From Frigidibacter sp037095735 (GTDB lineage Bacteria; Pseudomonadota; Alphaproteobacteria; Rhodobacterales; Rhodobacteraceae), in NCBI RefSeq assembly GCF_037095735.1, contig NZ_JBAWKD010000016.1, forward strand, positions 11,618-75,617: 64,000 nt of DNA, written 5' to 3'. A program made the translations under genes and the position numbers. The notes below the pieces were generated by a model. That model made no database searches and was not told the origin of the DNA. It saw nothing but the letters and a program-made list of their open reading frames with translations. Each line of letters starts with the position of its first letter. The first letter of the stretch is position 1. Shown here piece by piece: positions 53,539 to 62,109 of the stretch.

Positions 53539-54543
53539 ATGAACCCGTCGAAAACCTTCTGCCTTGCGCTTCTGCTGTCCGCGACGGCCCTTGCCGGGCC
53601 GGTGTCGGCCGAAGGCATCCGCATGGTGCTGTCGAACGACAACAACGAGAAAGGGCTCAAGGGCCAGACCTTCGAGAAGTTCATCGAAGAGGCCAAGTCG
53701 CGGCTGGGCGACGACCTGACCACCGAGATGCACCATTCCGGCACGCTCTTCGACCAGCAGACCCAGATCCAGGGCCTGCAACTCGGCGAGGTGCAGGTGA
53801 TCTCGCCCACGATCGGCATCTACACCTCGCTGGTGCCCGAGATGAACGTGTTCGAACTGCCGTTCCTGCTCGACACGCCCGACAAGATCGTGGCGGCGAT
53901 GGAGGATCCCGAGATCCGCGCGATCTTCGTGCCGAAGCTGGAGAAGAAGGGGATCGAGCCGATCGCTGTCTGGATGAACGGGCCGCGCGATCTTGGATAT
54001 CGCGGCTCGAAGGCGGTCGTGGCGCCCGCGGACGTCAAGGGCATGAAGATCCGGGTGCAGTCGGCGCCGGTCTACGTGCAGACCTTCGAGGTGCTGGGGG
54101 CCAATGCCGTCGGCATCAACTGGTCCGAGGCGCCGACGGCGCTGGAACAGGGGGTGATCGACGGCGCCGAGGTGACGCCGAACTCGTGGCACGGATCGGG
54201 CACCTGGCAGATGATCGACCAGATCACGCTGACCGATCACCAGTATTCGGCCTATGTGGTCGGGGCCAACAAGGCCTGGTGGGACGGCCTGTCCGACGAC
54301 GCGCGCGGCAAGCTGCAAGAGGCGCTCGACGTGGCCACCCAGTGGAACATCGAGCAGGCCGAGAAGATCAACGCCGACGACATCGCCTTCATCGAGGGGC
54401 AGGGGAAGACGATCAACCGCCTGACGCCCGAGCAGCGCGCGGCCTGGTCCTCGGCGATGGAGCCGGTCTGGAAGACGCAAGGCTACGACCTCGTGGGCGA
54501 CGAGATCATGGCGAAGCTGAAGGCCATCGCCGGCGTCAAGTGA
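53539..54543 (+). CDS. TRAP transporter solute-binding protein (DctP family, second system)
   Basis: 334 residues from the ATG at 53539 with GGGAGGAG upstream. The signal peptide ends after GPVSA, about residue 24. PADVKGMKIRVQSAPVYVQTFE near residue 165 contains the carboxylate-binding arginine, followed by WSEAPTALEQGVIDGAE. It binds an acid in the periplasm for the permease encoded just before it. A hairpin follows, ending this transcript segment. Confidence 0.93.
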   Translation: MNPSKTFCLALLLSATALAGPVSAEGIRMVLSNDNNEKGLKGQTFEKFIEEAKSRLGDDLTTEMHHSGTLFDQQTQIQGLQLGEVQVISPTIGIYTSLVPEMNVFELPFLLDTPDKIVAAMEDPEIRAIFVPKLEKKGIEPIAVWMNGPRDLGYRGSKAVVAPADVKGMKIRVQSAPVYVQTFEVLGANAVGINWSEAPTALEQGVIDGAEVTPNSWHGSGTWQMIDQITLTDHQYSAYVVGANKAWWDGLSDDARGKLQEALDVATQWNIEQAEKINADDIAFIEGQGKTINRLTPEQRAAWSSAMEPVWKTQGYDLVGDEIMAKLKAIAGVK

Positions 54544-54551
54544 CGCCGCGC

Positions 54552-54589
54552 GGCGCCTCCGCAGGGTCGCCCAGGCGACCGGGGGCGCC
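54552..54589 (+). terminator. Nested hairpin after dctP
   Basis: GGTCGC at 54565-54570 pairs with GCGACC at 54575-54580 (loop CCAG), enclosed by GGCGCC at 54552-54557 and GGCGCC at 54584-54589. It lies just after the dctP stop and before an AT-rich promoter-like block, so it likely separates two transcripts. Confidence 0.55.
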
Positions 54590-54639
54590 GCCCGTCTGAC
54601 CGGGCGTCCTTCCGGCCCGATTGGGGCGGATGATGCTTG

Positions 54640-54680
54640 CATTTGGACTTTACAGCTAATAAATCCAATAACAGCCAAAA
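54640..54680 (+). promoter_or_regulatory. AT-rich promoter-like block before the dehydrogenase gene
   Basis: This 40-bp AT-rich island contains TTGGAC (54643-54648), TAATAA (54657-54662) and the inverted pair TTTGGA/TCCAA (54642-54647 and 54664-54668). It stands out from the GC-rich context and lies 38 bp before the start. Exact -10/-35 assignment is uncertain. Confidence 0.45.
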
Positions 54681-54717
54681 CAGAGCCGGACCCCGAGTCG
54701 CGAGCGAGGAGACGACC

Positions 54718-55794
54718 ATGCGGATTATGACTTTGCCCTGTGACGGGATCGGCCCCGAGATCATGGCGGCGACGCTGGAGGTGATGGAGGCGGTGAATGC
54801 CAAGTTCGACCTTGGCCTGACCTTTCACGAAGAGGAATCCGGTTTCACCAGCCTGAAGAACCACGGCATCACGCTGCGCGAAGAGGTGCTGGACCGCGCC
54901 CGCACCGAATTCGACGGCGTGATCCTGGGCACCCAGTCGCACATGGACTATCCGCCGGTGGCGCAGGGCGGCCGCAACGTCTCGGCCGGCTTCCGCATCG
55001 GGCTCGACCTTTATGCGAACGTGCGACCCGCGCGCTCGCGCGACTTCCTGCCGAACAAGGCACCGGGCATGGACCTGGTGATCATGCGCGAGGCGACCGA
55101 GGGCTTCTATCCCGACCGCAACATGTTCCGCGGCGTGGGCGAGATGATGCCTGACCCGGACATGGCGCTGTCGGTGCGCAAGATCACGCGCCATTCCTCG
55201 ACCCGGATCTGCCGCGAGGCCTTCAAGCTGGCCATGCAGCGCGGCAAGAAGGTCACGGCGATCCACAAGGCCAATTCGTTCCTGATGACGGACGGCCTGT
55301 TCCTCGAATGCTTCCGCGAGGTCGCCAGGGACTTCCCGGAGGTGCAGATCGAGGACAAGATCGTCGACGCTTTCGCGGCGCTCCTGGTGCGCCAGCCCGA
55401 GAAGTACGACGTCGTCGTCGCCACCAACTTCTACGGCGACATCCTGTCCGACCTCGCCTCCGAACTGTCGGGCTCGCTGGGTCTGGCCGGGTCGATCAAC
55501 GCCAACGCGGAAACCGGCCTCGTCTGTGCGCAGGCGCAGCACGGTTCGGCCCCCGACATCGCGGGCAAGAACGTCGCCAACCCGACCTCGCTGATCCTGT
55601 CGGCGGCGATGATGCTCAGCTGGCTGGGCGAACAGCGCGGCATCGACAAGCTGATGGCGGCGGGCGCCGCGATCCATGCCGCGGTCGACAAGGTCATCGA
55701 CGATCCGGCCAAGCGCACCCGCGACATCGGCGGCACGGTGAACACCGATGCCTTCGGCCGGATGGTCGCCGACCAGATCGCCGCGTCCGCCTGA
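54718..55794 (+). CDS. Isocitrate/isopropylmalate dehydrogenase-family enzyme
   Basis: 358 residues from the ATG at 54718 (site GAGGAGACGACC). LPCDGIGPEIM opens the fold; the substrate helix reads FRIGLDLYANVRPARS (about residues 92-107), REATEGFYPDR follows, KVTAIHKANSF carries the catalytic lysine, DVVVATNFYGDILSDLASEL the metal-binding aspartates, and HGSAPDIAGKN the NAD site. It oxidises and decarboxylates a 2- or 3-substituted malate such as tartrate, isopropylmalate or isocitrate analogues. No leu or TCA genes are nearby; catabolic neighbours argue for a non-biosynthetic beta-decarboxylating dehydrogenase. Confidence 0.9.
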   Translation: MRIMTLPCDGIGPEIMAATLEVMEAVNAKFDLGLTFHEEESGFTSLKNHGITLREEVLDRARTEFDGVILGTQSHMDYPPVAQGGRNVSAGFRIGLDLYANVRPARSRDFLPNKAPGMDLVIMREATEGFYPDRNMFRGVGEMMPDPDMALSVRKITRHSSTRICREAFKLAMQRGKKVTAIHKANSFLMTDGLFLECFREVARDFPEVQIEDKIVDAFAALLVRQPEKYDVVVATNFYGDILSDLASELSGSLGLAGSINANAETGLVCAQAQHGSAPDIAGKNVANPTSLILSAAMMLSWLGEQRGIDKLMAAGAAIHAAVDKVIDDPAKRTRDIGGTVNTDAFGRMVADQIAASA

Positions 55795-55810
55795 GCGCCG
55801 CGGTCCTGTC

Positions 55811-55922
55811 GTCCTCTTTTCGGGTGGGCCCCGAGAGGACGCCGTGGCGCGCAGGCCCCCTCCCTGCCTGCGCGCCACCACTGCCCACCCGAAGGAGCCG
55901 CACGATGGAACCGTCCCGATGA
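55811..55922 (+). promoter_or_regulatory. Candidate structured leader with mutually exclusive hairpins
   Basis: Stem A pairs 55811-55817 (GTCCTCT) with 55834-55840 (AGAGGAC), with CGGG/CCCG inside. Stem B pairs 55819-55829 (TTCGGGTGGGC) with 55883-55893 (GCCCACCCGAA), 11 perfect base pairs, and encloses stem C, 13 perfect pairs between 55844-55856 and 55866-55878. A and B share 55820-55829 and cannot coexist. Stem B's last bases overlap the ribosome site AAGGAG (55892-55897). This resembles a translational switch or attenuator; I recognise no known riboswitch class. Confidence 0.5.
55905..55922 (+). CDS. Five-codon leader reading frame
   Basis: ATG at 55905, seven bases after AAGGAG, encodes MEPSR and stops with TGA at 55920-55922. 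The stop overlaps the racemase-family ATG at 55919 (ATGA), so ribosomes finishing the leader could restart on the enzyme gene. The racemase start has no ribosome site of its own at proper distance. It may simply be chance. Confidence 0.35.
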   Translation: MEPSR

Positions 55923-56742
55923 ATCCGCCCGTGACCCGCCCTCCCCGCATCGTCCTGATCCACGCGACGCGCGTGGCCATCGATCCGATCCTCGAGGCCG
56001 CCGCGCGTCTGTGGCCCGAGGCCGAGGTGCTGAGCCTTCTGGACGAAAGCCTGGCGGCAGACATTGCCGCGGCGGGCACCGTGACGTCCGCGCTGGGCGA
56101 CNCGTGGCCATCGATCCGATCCTCGAGGCCGCCGCGCGTCTGTGGCCCGAGGCCGAGGTGCTGAGCCTTCTGGACGAAAGCCTGGCGGCAGACATTGCCG
56201 CGGCGGGCACCGTGACGTCCGCGCTGGGCGACCGGATCGCGGCGCTGGCCGATCATGCGACGGCGGCCGGGGCCGAGGGGGTTCTCTTCACCTGTTCCTC
56301 CTTCGGCGCACCGATCGAGGCGGTGGCGGCCCGCAGCGCGGTGCCGGTCCTCAAGCCCAACGAAGCGATGTTCGAGGCGGCCTTCGAAGCCGGGCAGGAC
56401 ATCGCGATGATCTACACCTTCCCGCCCGCGCGCGAGGGCATGGTCGCGGAGTTCGAGGCAGAGGCCACGCGGCGCGGCGCGACCGTCCGCCTGCGCGCGG
56501 TCTTCTGCGACGGCGCGCTCGCCACGTTGCGGGCGGGCGACGTGGCCGCGCATGATCGGTTGATCGCCGAAACCGCCCGCGGCCTCGGCTCGGCCGACGC
56601 GATCCTGCTGGCGCAGTTCTCGATGGCCAGTGCAGCCGGTGCTGCCGCGGCCGCCAGCGGACGCCCGGTGCTGGCCAGCCCCGAAACAGCGGTCGCCAAG
56701 CTGCGCGCCCGGGTCGAAGGCCGGAGGGTCGGCGCATGCTGA
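55919..56742 (+). CDS. Asp/Glu racemase-superfamily protein, interrupted by an assembly join
   Basis: As printed the frame breaks at the N at 56102; removing the 131-nt duplicated unit gives a continuous 230-residue protein. LFTCSSFGAPIEA supplies the first catalytic cysteine position of the Asp/Glu/hydantoin racemase fold, and LRAVFCDGAL a second cysteine further on. The superfamily includes racemases, maleate isomerases and arylmalonate decarboxylases. It sits between the dehydrogenase and the DUF1537 kinase genes, and overlaps the latter by 7 bp. Its exact reaction is unknown. Confidence 0.8.
55972..56232. repeat. Scaffold-join duplication around an N
   Basis: Bases 55972-56101 recur exactly at 56103-56232, separated by the single N at 56102. 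Removing 131 nt restores one racemase-family frame. As at 28171, this is an unmerged contig overlap. Confidence 0.93.
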
Positions 56743-58019
56743 TCGGGGTCATCGCCGACGACTTCACCGGGGCGAGCGACATCGCCAACACCCTGGCCAA
56801 GGGCACGGCCCCCGAGGGTGGGCTGGTGACCGCGCAGTTCGCGGGCGTGCCCGAGGGCGCCGCGCCCGTAGGCATCGAGGCGGGCGTCATCTCGCTGAAA
56901 AGTCGCACAGCGCCTGTGGCTGAGGCCGTGGCCGACAGCCTTGCCGCGCTCGAATGGCTGCTAGCGCAGGGCTGCCAACAGATCCTGTTCAAATATTGCT
57001 CGACCTTCGACTCGACGCCCCAAGGCAACATCGGCCCGGTGGCCGAGGCGCTGGCCGCGCGGATGGGCGCATCCGGCGTCGTCGTCTGCCCCGCGTTCCC
57101 CGGCGCGGGGCGCACGGTCTATCAGGGACATCTCTTCGTCTTCGACCGGCTGCTCAGCGACAGCGGCATGCAGCACCACCCGCTGACGCCGATGACCGAT
57201 CCCGACATCCGCCGCGTGCTGGCAGCGCAGACCACGGCAAGCGTCGGCCATGTCGCAGCCCCGGTGGTGCGCGCCGGCTCCACGGCCGTCGCGCAGGCGC
57301 TGGAGATGGCGCGGGCGCGGGGCGAGATCTTCTGCGTGACCGATGCCGTGTCGGACGACGACCTGCTGACCATCGGCACGGCGCTGGCCGATGCGCGGCT
57401 GATCACCGGCGGATCGGGCATCGCGCTCGGCCTGCCGCGAAACCTGATCCGCGCGGGGCACGCCGCGGGGGGGCGGATGGCGGGCAGCGCGGTCGCGGGG
57501 CCGGCGGCGATCCTTGCTGGCAGCTGTTCGGGCGCGACGCTGGGGCAGGTGGCGCGGCATGCCGCGGCCAACCCGACGCTCGCCATCGACGTGGCGCAGG
57601 TCATGGCCGGACAGGTGACGGCCGACACGCTGATGGCCTTCTATGCCAGCCACGCGGGCGCGGCGCCGCTGGCGTTCTCGTCAGGCACGCCCGACGAGGT
57701 GCGCGCCACCCAGGACCGCTTCGGCCGGGCCGAGGTCGCGCACCGGCTCGATACGCTCTTTGCAGAGACGGCGCGGCTTCTGCTGCGCGCGGGCTTCCGG
57801 CGCTTCGTCGTCGCGGGGGGCGAGACATCGGGCGCGGTGGCGCAGGCGGTAGCGGCCGAACTTGCGCAGCCCGCGCTGCGCATCGGGCCAGAGATCGACC
57901 CCGGCGTGCCGATCCTGTCGCTGGACGGGCCGGCGCCGGTGGCGCTGGCGCTGAAGTCGGGCAACTTCGGGGCGCCGGATTTCTTCGCCAAGGCGCTCGA
58001 AAAGATGGAGACGGCATGA
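56736..58019 (+). CDS. otnK: Four-carbon acid-sugar kinase (DUF1537, OtnK type)
   Basis: 427 residues, usual length. GVIADDFTGASDIANTL is the N-terminal substrate domain signature; FKYCSTFDSTPQGNIGPVAEAL and CPAFPGAGRTVYQGHLFV follow, and the C-terminal domain has ITGGSGIALGLP and VAGGETSGAVAQAV for nucleotide binding. OtnK phosphorylates 3-oxo-tetronate at O4; relatives act on D-threonate, D-erythronate and similar acids. It overlaps the racemase-family gene by 7 bp and the aldolase gene by 4 bp, a compact kinase-aldolase module. Confidence 0.9.
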   Translation: MLIGVIADDFTGASDIANTLAKGTAPEGGLVTAQFAGVPEGAAPVGIEAGVISLKSRTAPVAEAVADSLAALEWLLAQGCQQILFKYCSTFDSTPQGNIGPVAEALAARMGASGVVVCPAFPGAGRTVYQGHLFVFDRLLSDSGMQHHPLTPMTDPDIRRVLAAQTTASVGHVAAPVVRAGSTAVAQALEMARARGEIFCVTDAVSDDDLLTIGTALADARLITGGSGIALGLPRNLIRAGHAAGGRMAGSAVAGPAAILAGSCSGATLGQVARHAAANPTLAIDVAQVMAGQVTADTLMAFYASHAGAAPLAFSSGTPDEVRATQDRFGRAEVAHRLDTLFAETARLLLRAGFRRFVVAGGETSGAVAQAVAAELAQPALRIGPEIDPGVPILSLDGPAPVALALKSGNFGAPDFFAKALEKMETA

Positions 58020-58657
58020 CCGGCCCCGAGGACCACCTGCGCCAAGAGATGGTGCGCCTGTGCGGGCTTTTGTTCGCACGTGGCTACAGCGTGGGCTCGG
58101 CCGGCAACGTCTCGGTCCGGCTCCCGGACGGCTACCTGATCACGCCGACCAACGCGATGCTGGGCGCGCTGGAGCCCGATCGGATCTCGAAGCTCGACCA
58201 CGATGGCAACCACCTGGGCGGTGACAGGCCGTCGAAGGAATTCCCGCTGCACCGCGCCTTCTACGACACGCGGCCGCAGGCGGGGGCGGTGGTGCACCTG
58301 CACTCGACCTGGGCCACGGCGCTGTCGGTGCTGGCCGGAACCGACCCCGAGGACTGCGTGCCCCCGATCACGCCCTATGTCGTGATGCGGGTGGGCCGGG
58401 TGAAGATGGTCCCCTACATCCGCCCCGGCGATCCGGGGATGGGCGACCTGATCCGCGCGCTGGAGGGGCGCCACGCGGCGGTGCTGCTGGCCAACCACGG
58501 GCCGGTTGTCAGCGGCAAGGATCTCTTCTCGGCCGTCTGCGCCGCGGAAGAGCTGGAAGAGACCGCAAAGCTTCTGGTTGCCCTGCAGGGCAGCGAGGTG
58601 CGGCTCCTGAGCCGCGAGGCGGTGGACGAACTGGGGCGGGTCTTTGGCCAGATCTGA
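58016..58657 (+). CDS. otnC: Class II aldolase/decarboxylase (OtnC type)
   Basis: 213 residues. The zinc site of class II aldolases is H94 and H96 (VVHLHSTWA) with H161 (LANHGPVV), and E75 (SKEFPLH) is the catalytic acid. SVGSAGNVSVRLPDGYLITPTN near residue 25 is the phosphate-binding block. OtnC decarboxylates 3-oxo-tetronate-4-phosphate to dihydroxyacetone phosphate. Overlap with otnK by 4 bp supports this; a related 4-phospho-acid is possible. Confidence 0.88.
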   Translation: MTGPEDHLRQEMVRLCGLLFARGYSVGSAGNVSVRLPDGYLITPTNAMLGALEPDRISKLDHDGNHLGGDRPSKEFPLHRAFYDTRPQAGAVVHLHSTWATALSVLAGTDPEDCVPPITPYVVMRVGRVKMVPYIRPGDPGMGDLIRALEGRHAAVLLANHGPVVSGKDLFSAVCAAEELEETAKLLVALQGSEVRLLSREAVDELGRVFGQI

Positions 58658-58709
58658 CCGGACGGAACATGAGGCGGCCACCGGGCCGCAAACACTGGAG
58701 GGCGCTGCG

Positions 58710-61346
58710 ATGACATCTTCGGACCCGATGACCCGGACGGTCGGCGCGCTGACCGTGACGGACCTGCCCGGGCAAGTGCCCGGTCTCGAGACCCTGCCGC
58801 ACGTGCTGCGGCTGCTCGCGGAAAACCACCTGCGCCAGACCGGGCCTGCGGGGCGCGCGGGGCTGGTCGCGGCGCTGGAGGCCTGGCGGCAGGGGCGCGC
58901 GGGAGGCTTCGAATTCACCTTCCTGCCAAATCGCCTGCTGATGCATGACACCACCTGCACCCCGGCGTTGGCCGACATCGCGGGCCTGCGCGACGCACTG
59001 GCCGAGGCGGGGGGCGATCCCGCCAGCCTCGAGCCTTCGCTGCCGGTAGAGGTCTCGGTCGACCATTCGCTGGCGGTCGATCTTTATGCCCGGCCCGACG
59101 CGCTGATGCGCAACCAGAAAAGCGAGATCGCCCGCAACGCGGAGCGCTATGCCTTCATGAAATGGGCCTCGGTCGGGATGGAGCGGGTGCGCGTGAATCC
59201 GCCCGGCACCGGGATCATGCACACGATCAACCTCGAGCAACTGGCGACGGTGCTGGAGATCGGCGCGGAGGGCCGGGCGCATCCCGACATGCTTCTGGGC
59301 ACCGACAGCCACACGCCGATGATCAACGGCATCGGTGTCATGGGCTGGGGGATCGGCGGGCTCGAGGCGGAAAGCGTCATGTTCGGGCAGTCCGCCTCGC
59401 TCGCCATGCCCGAGGTGGTGGGGGTCGAACTGATCGGCGCGCTGCCGGCGGGGGTGCTGTCGACGGATCTCGCGCTCGAGGTCACGCATCTGCTGCGCAA
59501 GCTGGGCGTCGCGGGCAGCTACGTCGAATTCTTCGGCCCCGGCGTCAGCCGCCTGACCGCCGACGACCGCGCGGTGGTGGCCAACATGGCCCCCGAATAC
59601 GGTGCGACCACCGGCTTCTTCCCCGTCGATGCCGAAACCGTGGCCTATCTGCGCCGCACCGACCGACCCGAGACGCTGTGCGACGCGGTCGAGCCTGCGT
59701 TCCGCGCCATGGGCCTGTGGTTCGACCCCGCCGCCCGGCCACGCTTCGACCGCCAGATCGCCATCGACCTGTCGGCGCTTCGCCCGGTGGTGGCAGGCCC
59801 GCGCCGGCCGCAGGACCGGGTCGCGGTCGGGGCGATGCGCGGCGCGACCGAGGCCGCGCTGGGGCGCGCGCTGACCGGTGAGGCAGGGGCCGCGGGCGTG
59901 CCAGACGGCGCGGTCGGGATCGCGGCGATCACCAGCTGCACGAACACTTCGGACCCGCGCCTGCTGATCGCGGCAGGTCTTCTGGCACGCGCAGCCCGCG
60001 CCCGCGGCCTTGCGCCCGCGCCCTGGGTCAAGACCTCGCTCGCGCCGGGGTCGCCTTCGGCGCGCGATTACCTGTCGCGCGCGGGCCTGCTCGAGGATCT
60101 CTCGGCGGTGGGGTTCGACATCGTGGGCTTCGGCTGCACCAGCTGCATCGGCAACTCTGGCCCGCTGCCGGCGGAGATCGAGGCGGCGCTGGCCGAGGGA
60201 CGTGCGGTGGCCGCTGTGCTGTCGGGCAACCGCAACTTCCCGGGACGGGTGCATCCGAAGCTCGACCTCGGCTTCCTCGCCTCGCCGCCGATGGTGATCG
60301 CCGCGGCCCTCAGGGGCGACATCCTCGGCGATCTGCTGACAGAGCCCCTCGGGCACGATCCCGATGGGCGCCCTGTGCACCTGTCCGAGATCTGGCCCGA
60401 CGTGGCCGAGGTCGAGGCGGTGCTGACCCGCGCCTTCCGGCCCGCCGACGTGCCGGGCGCCTTCGCCGCGGCCTCGGACAACGCCGCCTGGAGCGCGCTT
60501 CAGGTGCCCACGACGCCGCGCTTTCCCTGGGATCCGGCCTCGCGCTACCTGCGCCGGCCGAAGTTCGCCTCGCGCGATGAACGCTGCCGACTGGGCCATT
60601 ACCAGGCCGCGCCCCTGCTGGTGCTGGGCGACGACATGACCACCGACCACATCTCGCCCGCGGGTTGGATCGACCCGCAGAGCGAGGCGGGGCGCTGGCT
60701 GATCGAACGCGGCGGCGATCCCGCCGACCTCAACGTCTATGCCGCCTATCGCGGCAACTGGGAGGTGATGCTGCGCGGGCTGTTCACCAACCGCCTGGCG
60801 GTCAACCACCTCGCCCCGGGCCTTGCCCCGGCGACCACGGTGCTTGAGGGCGAGGCGCCGCAGCCGCTGTGGCGCGCGGCCGAGGCCGCGGCGGCGCGTG
60901 GATTGCCGGTGGTGATCCTTGCGGGCGAGCGTTACGGCATGGGATCTTCCCGCGACTGGGCGGCAAAGGGCGCGGCCCTTCTGGGGGCGCGGGCGGTGCT
61001 GGCGCAAAGCTTCGAGCGGATCCACCGCACCAACCTGATCGGCATGGGGATCCTGCCACTGCAGCTTGTCGGCGGCACCGCGCCGGCCGCGGCCGGAATC
61101 GGTCCCGCAGATCGGATCGAGATCGACCTCGAACCCGGCACCCTGCAGGTCGGCCAGGAGGTCAGCGTCCGGCTGCACCGGGCAGATGGCCGGACCGAGG
61201 CCTTGCACGCGATCGCCGCCGTGGAGACCGAGCAAGAGGTACGCAACCTGCAGGCCGGGGGTATCCTGCCCGCGATCCTCGCCGCGCGGATCGGAAACGG
61301 CGCGTCGCGTCTTGACAGCAGGGCGCAAGCTGCGATGCATGACTAG
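58710..61346 (+). CDS. Divergent aconitase-family hydro-lyase (AcnA-like)
   Basis: 878 residues from the ATG at 58710 (GGAGGG upstream). The [4Fe-4S] cysteines are C410 (SCTNTSDP), C476 and C479 (FGCTSCIGNSG), with the same spacing as AcnA. GTDSHTPMINGIGVMGWGIGG, DDMTTDHISPAG and MGSSRDWAAKG are conserved. It differs from housekeeping AcnA at several normally fixed places: LMHDTTCTPA for the MQDFTGVPA block, EYGATTGFFPVD with Thr for Cys, and NRNFPGRVHP. It probably isomerises or hydrates a catabolic tricarboxylate or related acid rather than serving the TCA cycle. Its stop overlaps the GntR start by 8 bp. Confidence 0.88.
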   Translation: MTSSDPMTRTVGALTVTDLPGQVPGLETLPHVLRLLAENHLRQTGPAGRAGLVAALEAWRQGRAGGFEFTFLPNRLLMHDTTCTPALADIAGLRDALAEAGGDPASLEPSLPVEVSVDHSLAVDLYARPDALMRNQKSEIARNAERYAFMKWASVGMERVRVNPPGTGIMHTINLEQLATVLEIGAEGRAHPDMLLGTDSHTPMINGIGVMGWGIGGLEAESVMFGQSASLAMPEVVGVELIGALPAGVLSTDLALEVTHLLRKLGVAGSYVEFFGPGVSRLTADDRAVVANMAPEYGATTGFFPVDAETVAYLRRTDRPETLCDAVEPAFRAMGLWFDPAARPRFDRQIAIDLSALRPVVAGPRRPQDRVAVGAMRGATEAALGRALTGEAGAAGVPDGAVGIAAITSCTNTSDPRLLIAAGLLARAARARGLAPAPWVKTSLAPGSPSARDYLSRAGLLEDLSAVGFDIVGFGCTSCIGNSGPLPAEIEAALAEGRAVAAVLSGNRNFPGRVHPKLDLGFLASPPMVIAAALRGDILGDLLTEPLGHDPDGRPVHLSEIWPDVAEVEAVLTRAFRPADVPGAFAAASDNAAWSALQVPTTPRFPWDPASRYLRRPKFASRDERCRLGHYQAAPLLVLGDDMTTDHISPAGWIDPQSEAGRWLIERGGDPADLNVYAAYRGNWEVMLRGLFTNRLAVNHLAPGLAPATTVLEGEAPQPLWRAAEAAAARGLPVVILAGERYGMGSSRDWAAKGAALLGARAVLAQSFERIHRTNLIGMGILPLQLVGGTAPAAAGIGPADRIEIDLEPGTLQVGQEVSVRLHRADGRTEALHAIAAVETEQEVRNLQAGGILPAILAARIGNGASRLDSRAQAAMHD

Positions 61347-62103
61347 TCAAATGTCGGAAGGGCAGGCGGTGGCAAGCGGTTCGATCCAGTCGCAAATCTA
61401 CGGCCATTTCGCCACCCTGATCCGCAGCGCCGAGCTCGCCGCCGGCGACCGTGTTCCGACCGAGGCCGAGATCGCGCGCGACTATGGCGTGAGCCGGGCG
61501 ACCGTGCAGGCGGTAATGACGCGGCTGTCGCACGAGGGCCTGATCGAGCGCTTTCCCGGCCGTGGCAGCTTCGTGCGCGACCGCTCGGACGGGGCGGATC
61601 TGAAGGTCGATCTCGACATCCACAACATCCAGTCCTTCGAAAGCGAGGCGGCGCTGGTCGAGAAGGAGATCCGCTATCGCCTCGTGGCCTTCTCGCAGGT
61701 GCCCGTGCCGGAGCGGGCGGCGCGAAAGCTGGGCATCGCGCCCGGCACTTCGGTCTTCTCTCTGCACCGGGTGCGGCTGATCGAGGACAAACCGATCGGC
61801 GACGAGCTGCGGTATTTCGCGCCGGGCTTCGAGATCCAGTTCGACACGGTTGCGCTGGCCACCGCCGCCGCGCACAGCCTGATCGAGGACGGCATGGGCC
61901 TGCGGATCGGCCGGATCGAGGCCGACCTCTGCGCCGTCACCGCCTCGGCCGAGACCGCCCGTCACCTGCAGGTGACGCCCGGGGCGCCGCTTCTGATGCG
62001 CGTGCACACGCTTTTCAGCACCGAGGATCAGGTGATCATGCATGGCGAAAGCTGCTACGTGCAGCCTTTCTCCTTCCATTATGTCGCGCGGTTCCGCAAA
62101 TGA
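61339..62103 (+). CDS. GntR-family regulator with UTRA effector domain (HutC type)
   Basis: 254 residues from the ATG at 61339 (8-bp overlap with the aconitase gene); an ATG at 61351 is the alternative. Winged helix at about 16-80 (RVPTEAEIARDYGVSRATVQAVMTRL, GRGSFV wing) and a UTRA effector fold from about 100 (VFSLHRVRLIEDKPIGDELRYF). Translational coupling to the aconitase gene suggests control of this operon. Its effector is likely a pathway acid. Confidence 0.92.
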   Translation: MTSQMSEGQAVASGSIQSQIYGHFATLIRSAELAAGDRVPTEAEIARDYGVSRATVQAVMTRLSHEGLIERFPGRGSFVRDRSDGADLKVDLDIHNIQSFESEAALVEKEIRYRLVAFSQVPVPERAARKLGIAPGTSVFSLHRVRLIEDKPIGDELRYFAPGFEIQFDTVALATAAAHSLIEDGMGLRIGRIEADLCAVTASAETARHLQVTPGAPLLMRVHTLFSTEDQVIMHGESCYVQPFSFHYVARFRK

Positions 62104-62109
62104 TGTCGT

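Noticed and set aside
53386..56553. 1055-codon minus-strand frame
   Set aside because: Antisense to the TRAP binding protein, dehydrogenase and racemase-family genes, and it reads through an N; no domain signatures.
58509..61340. 943-codon minus-strand frame
   Set aside because: Complete antisense shadow of the aconitase and aldolase genes.
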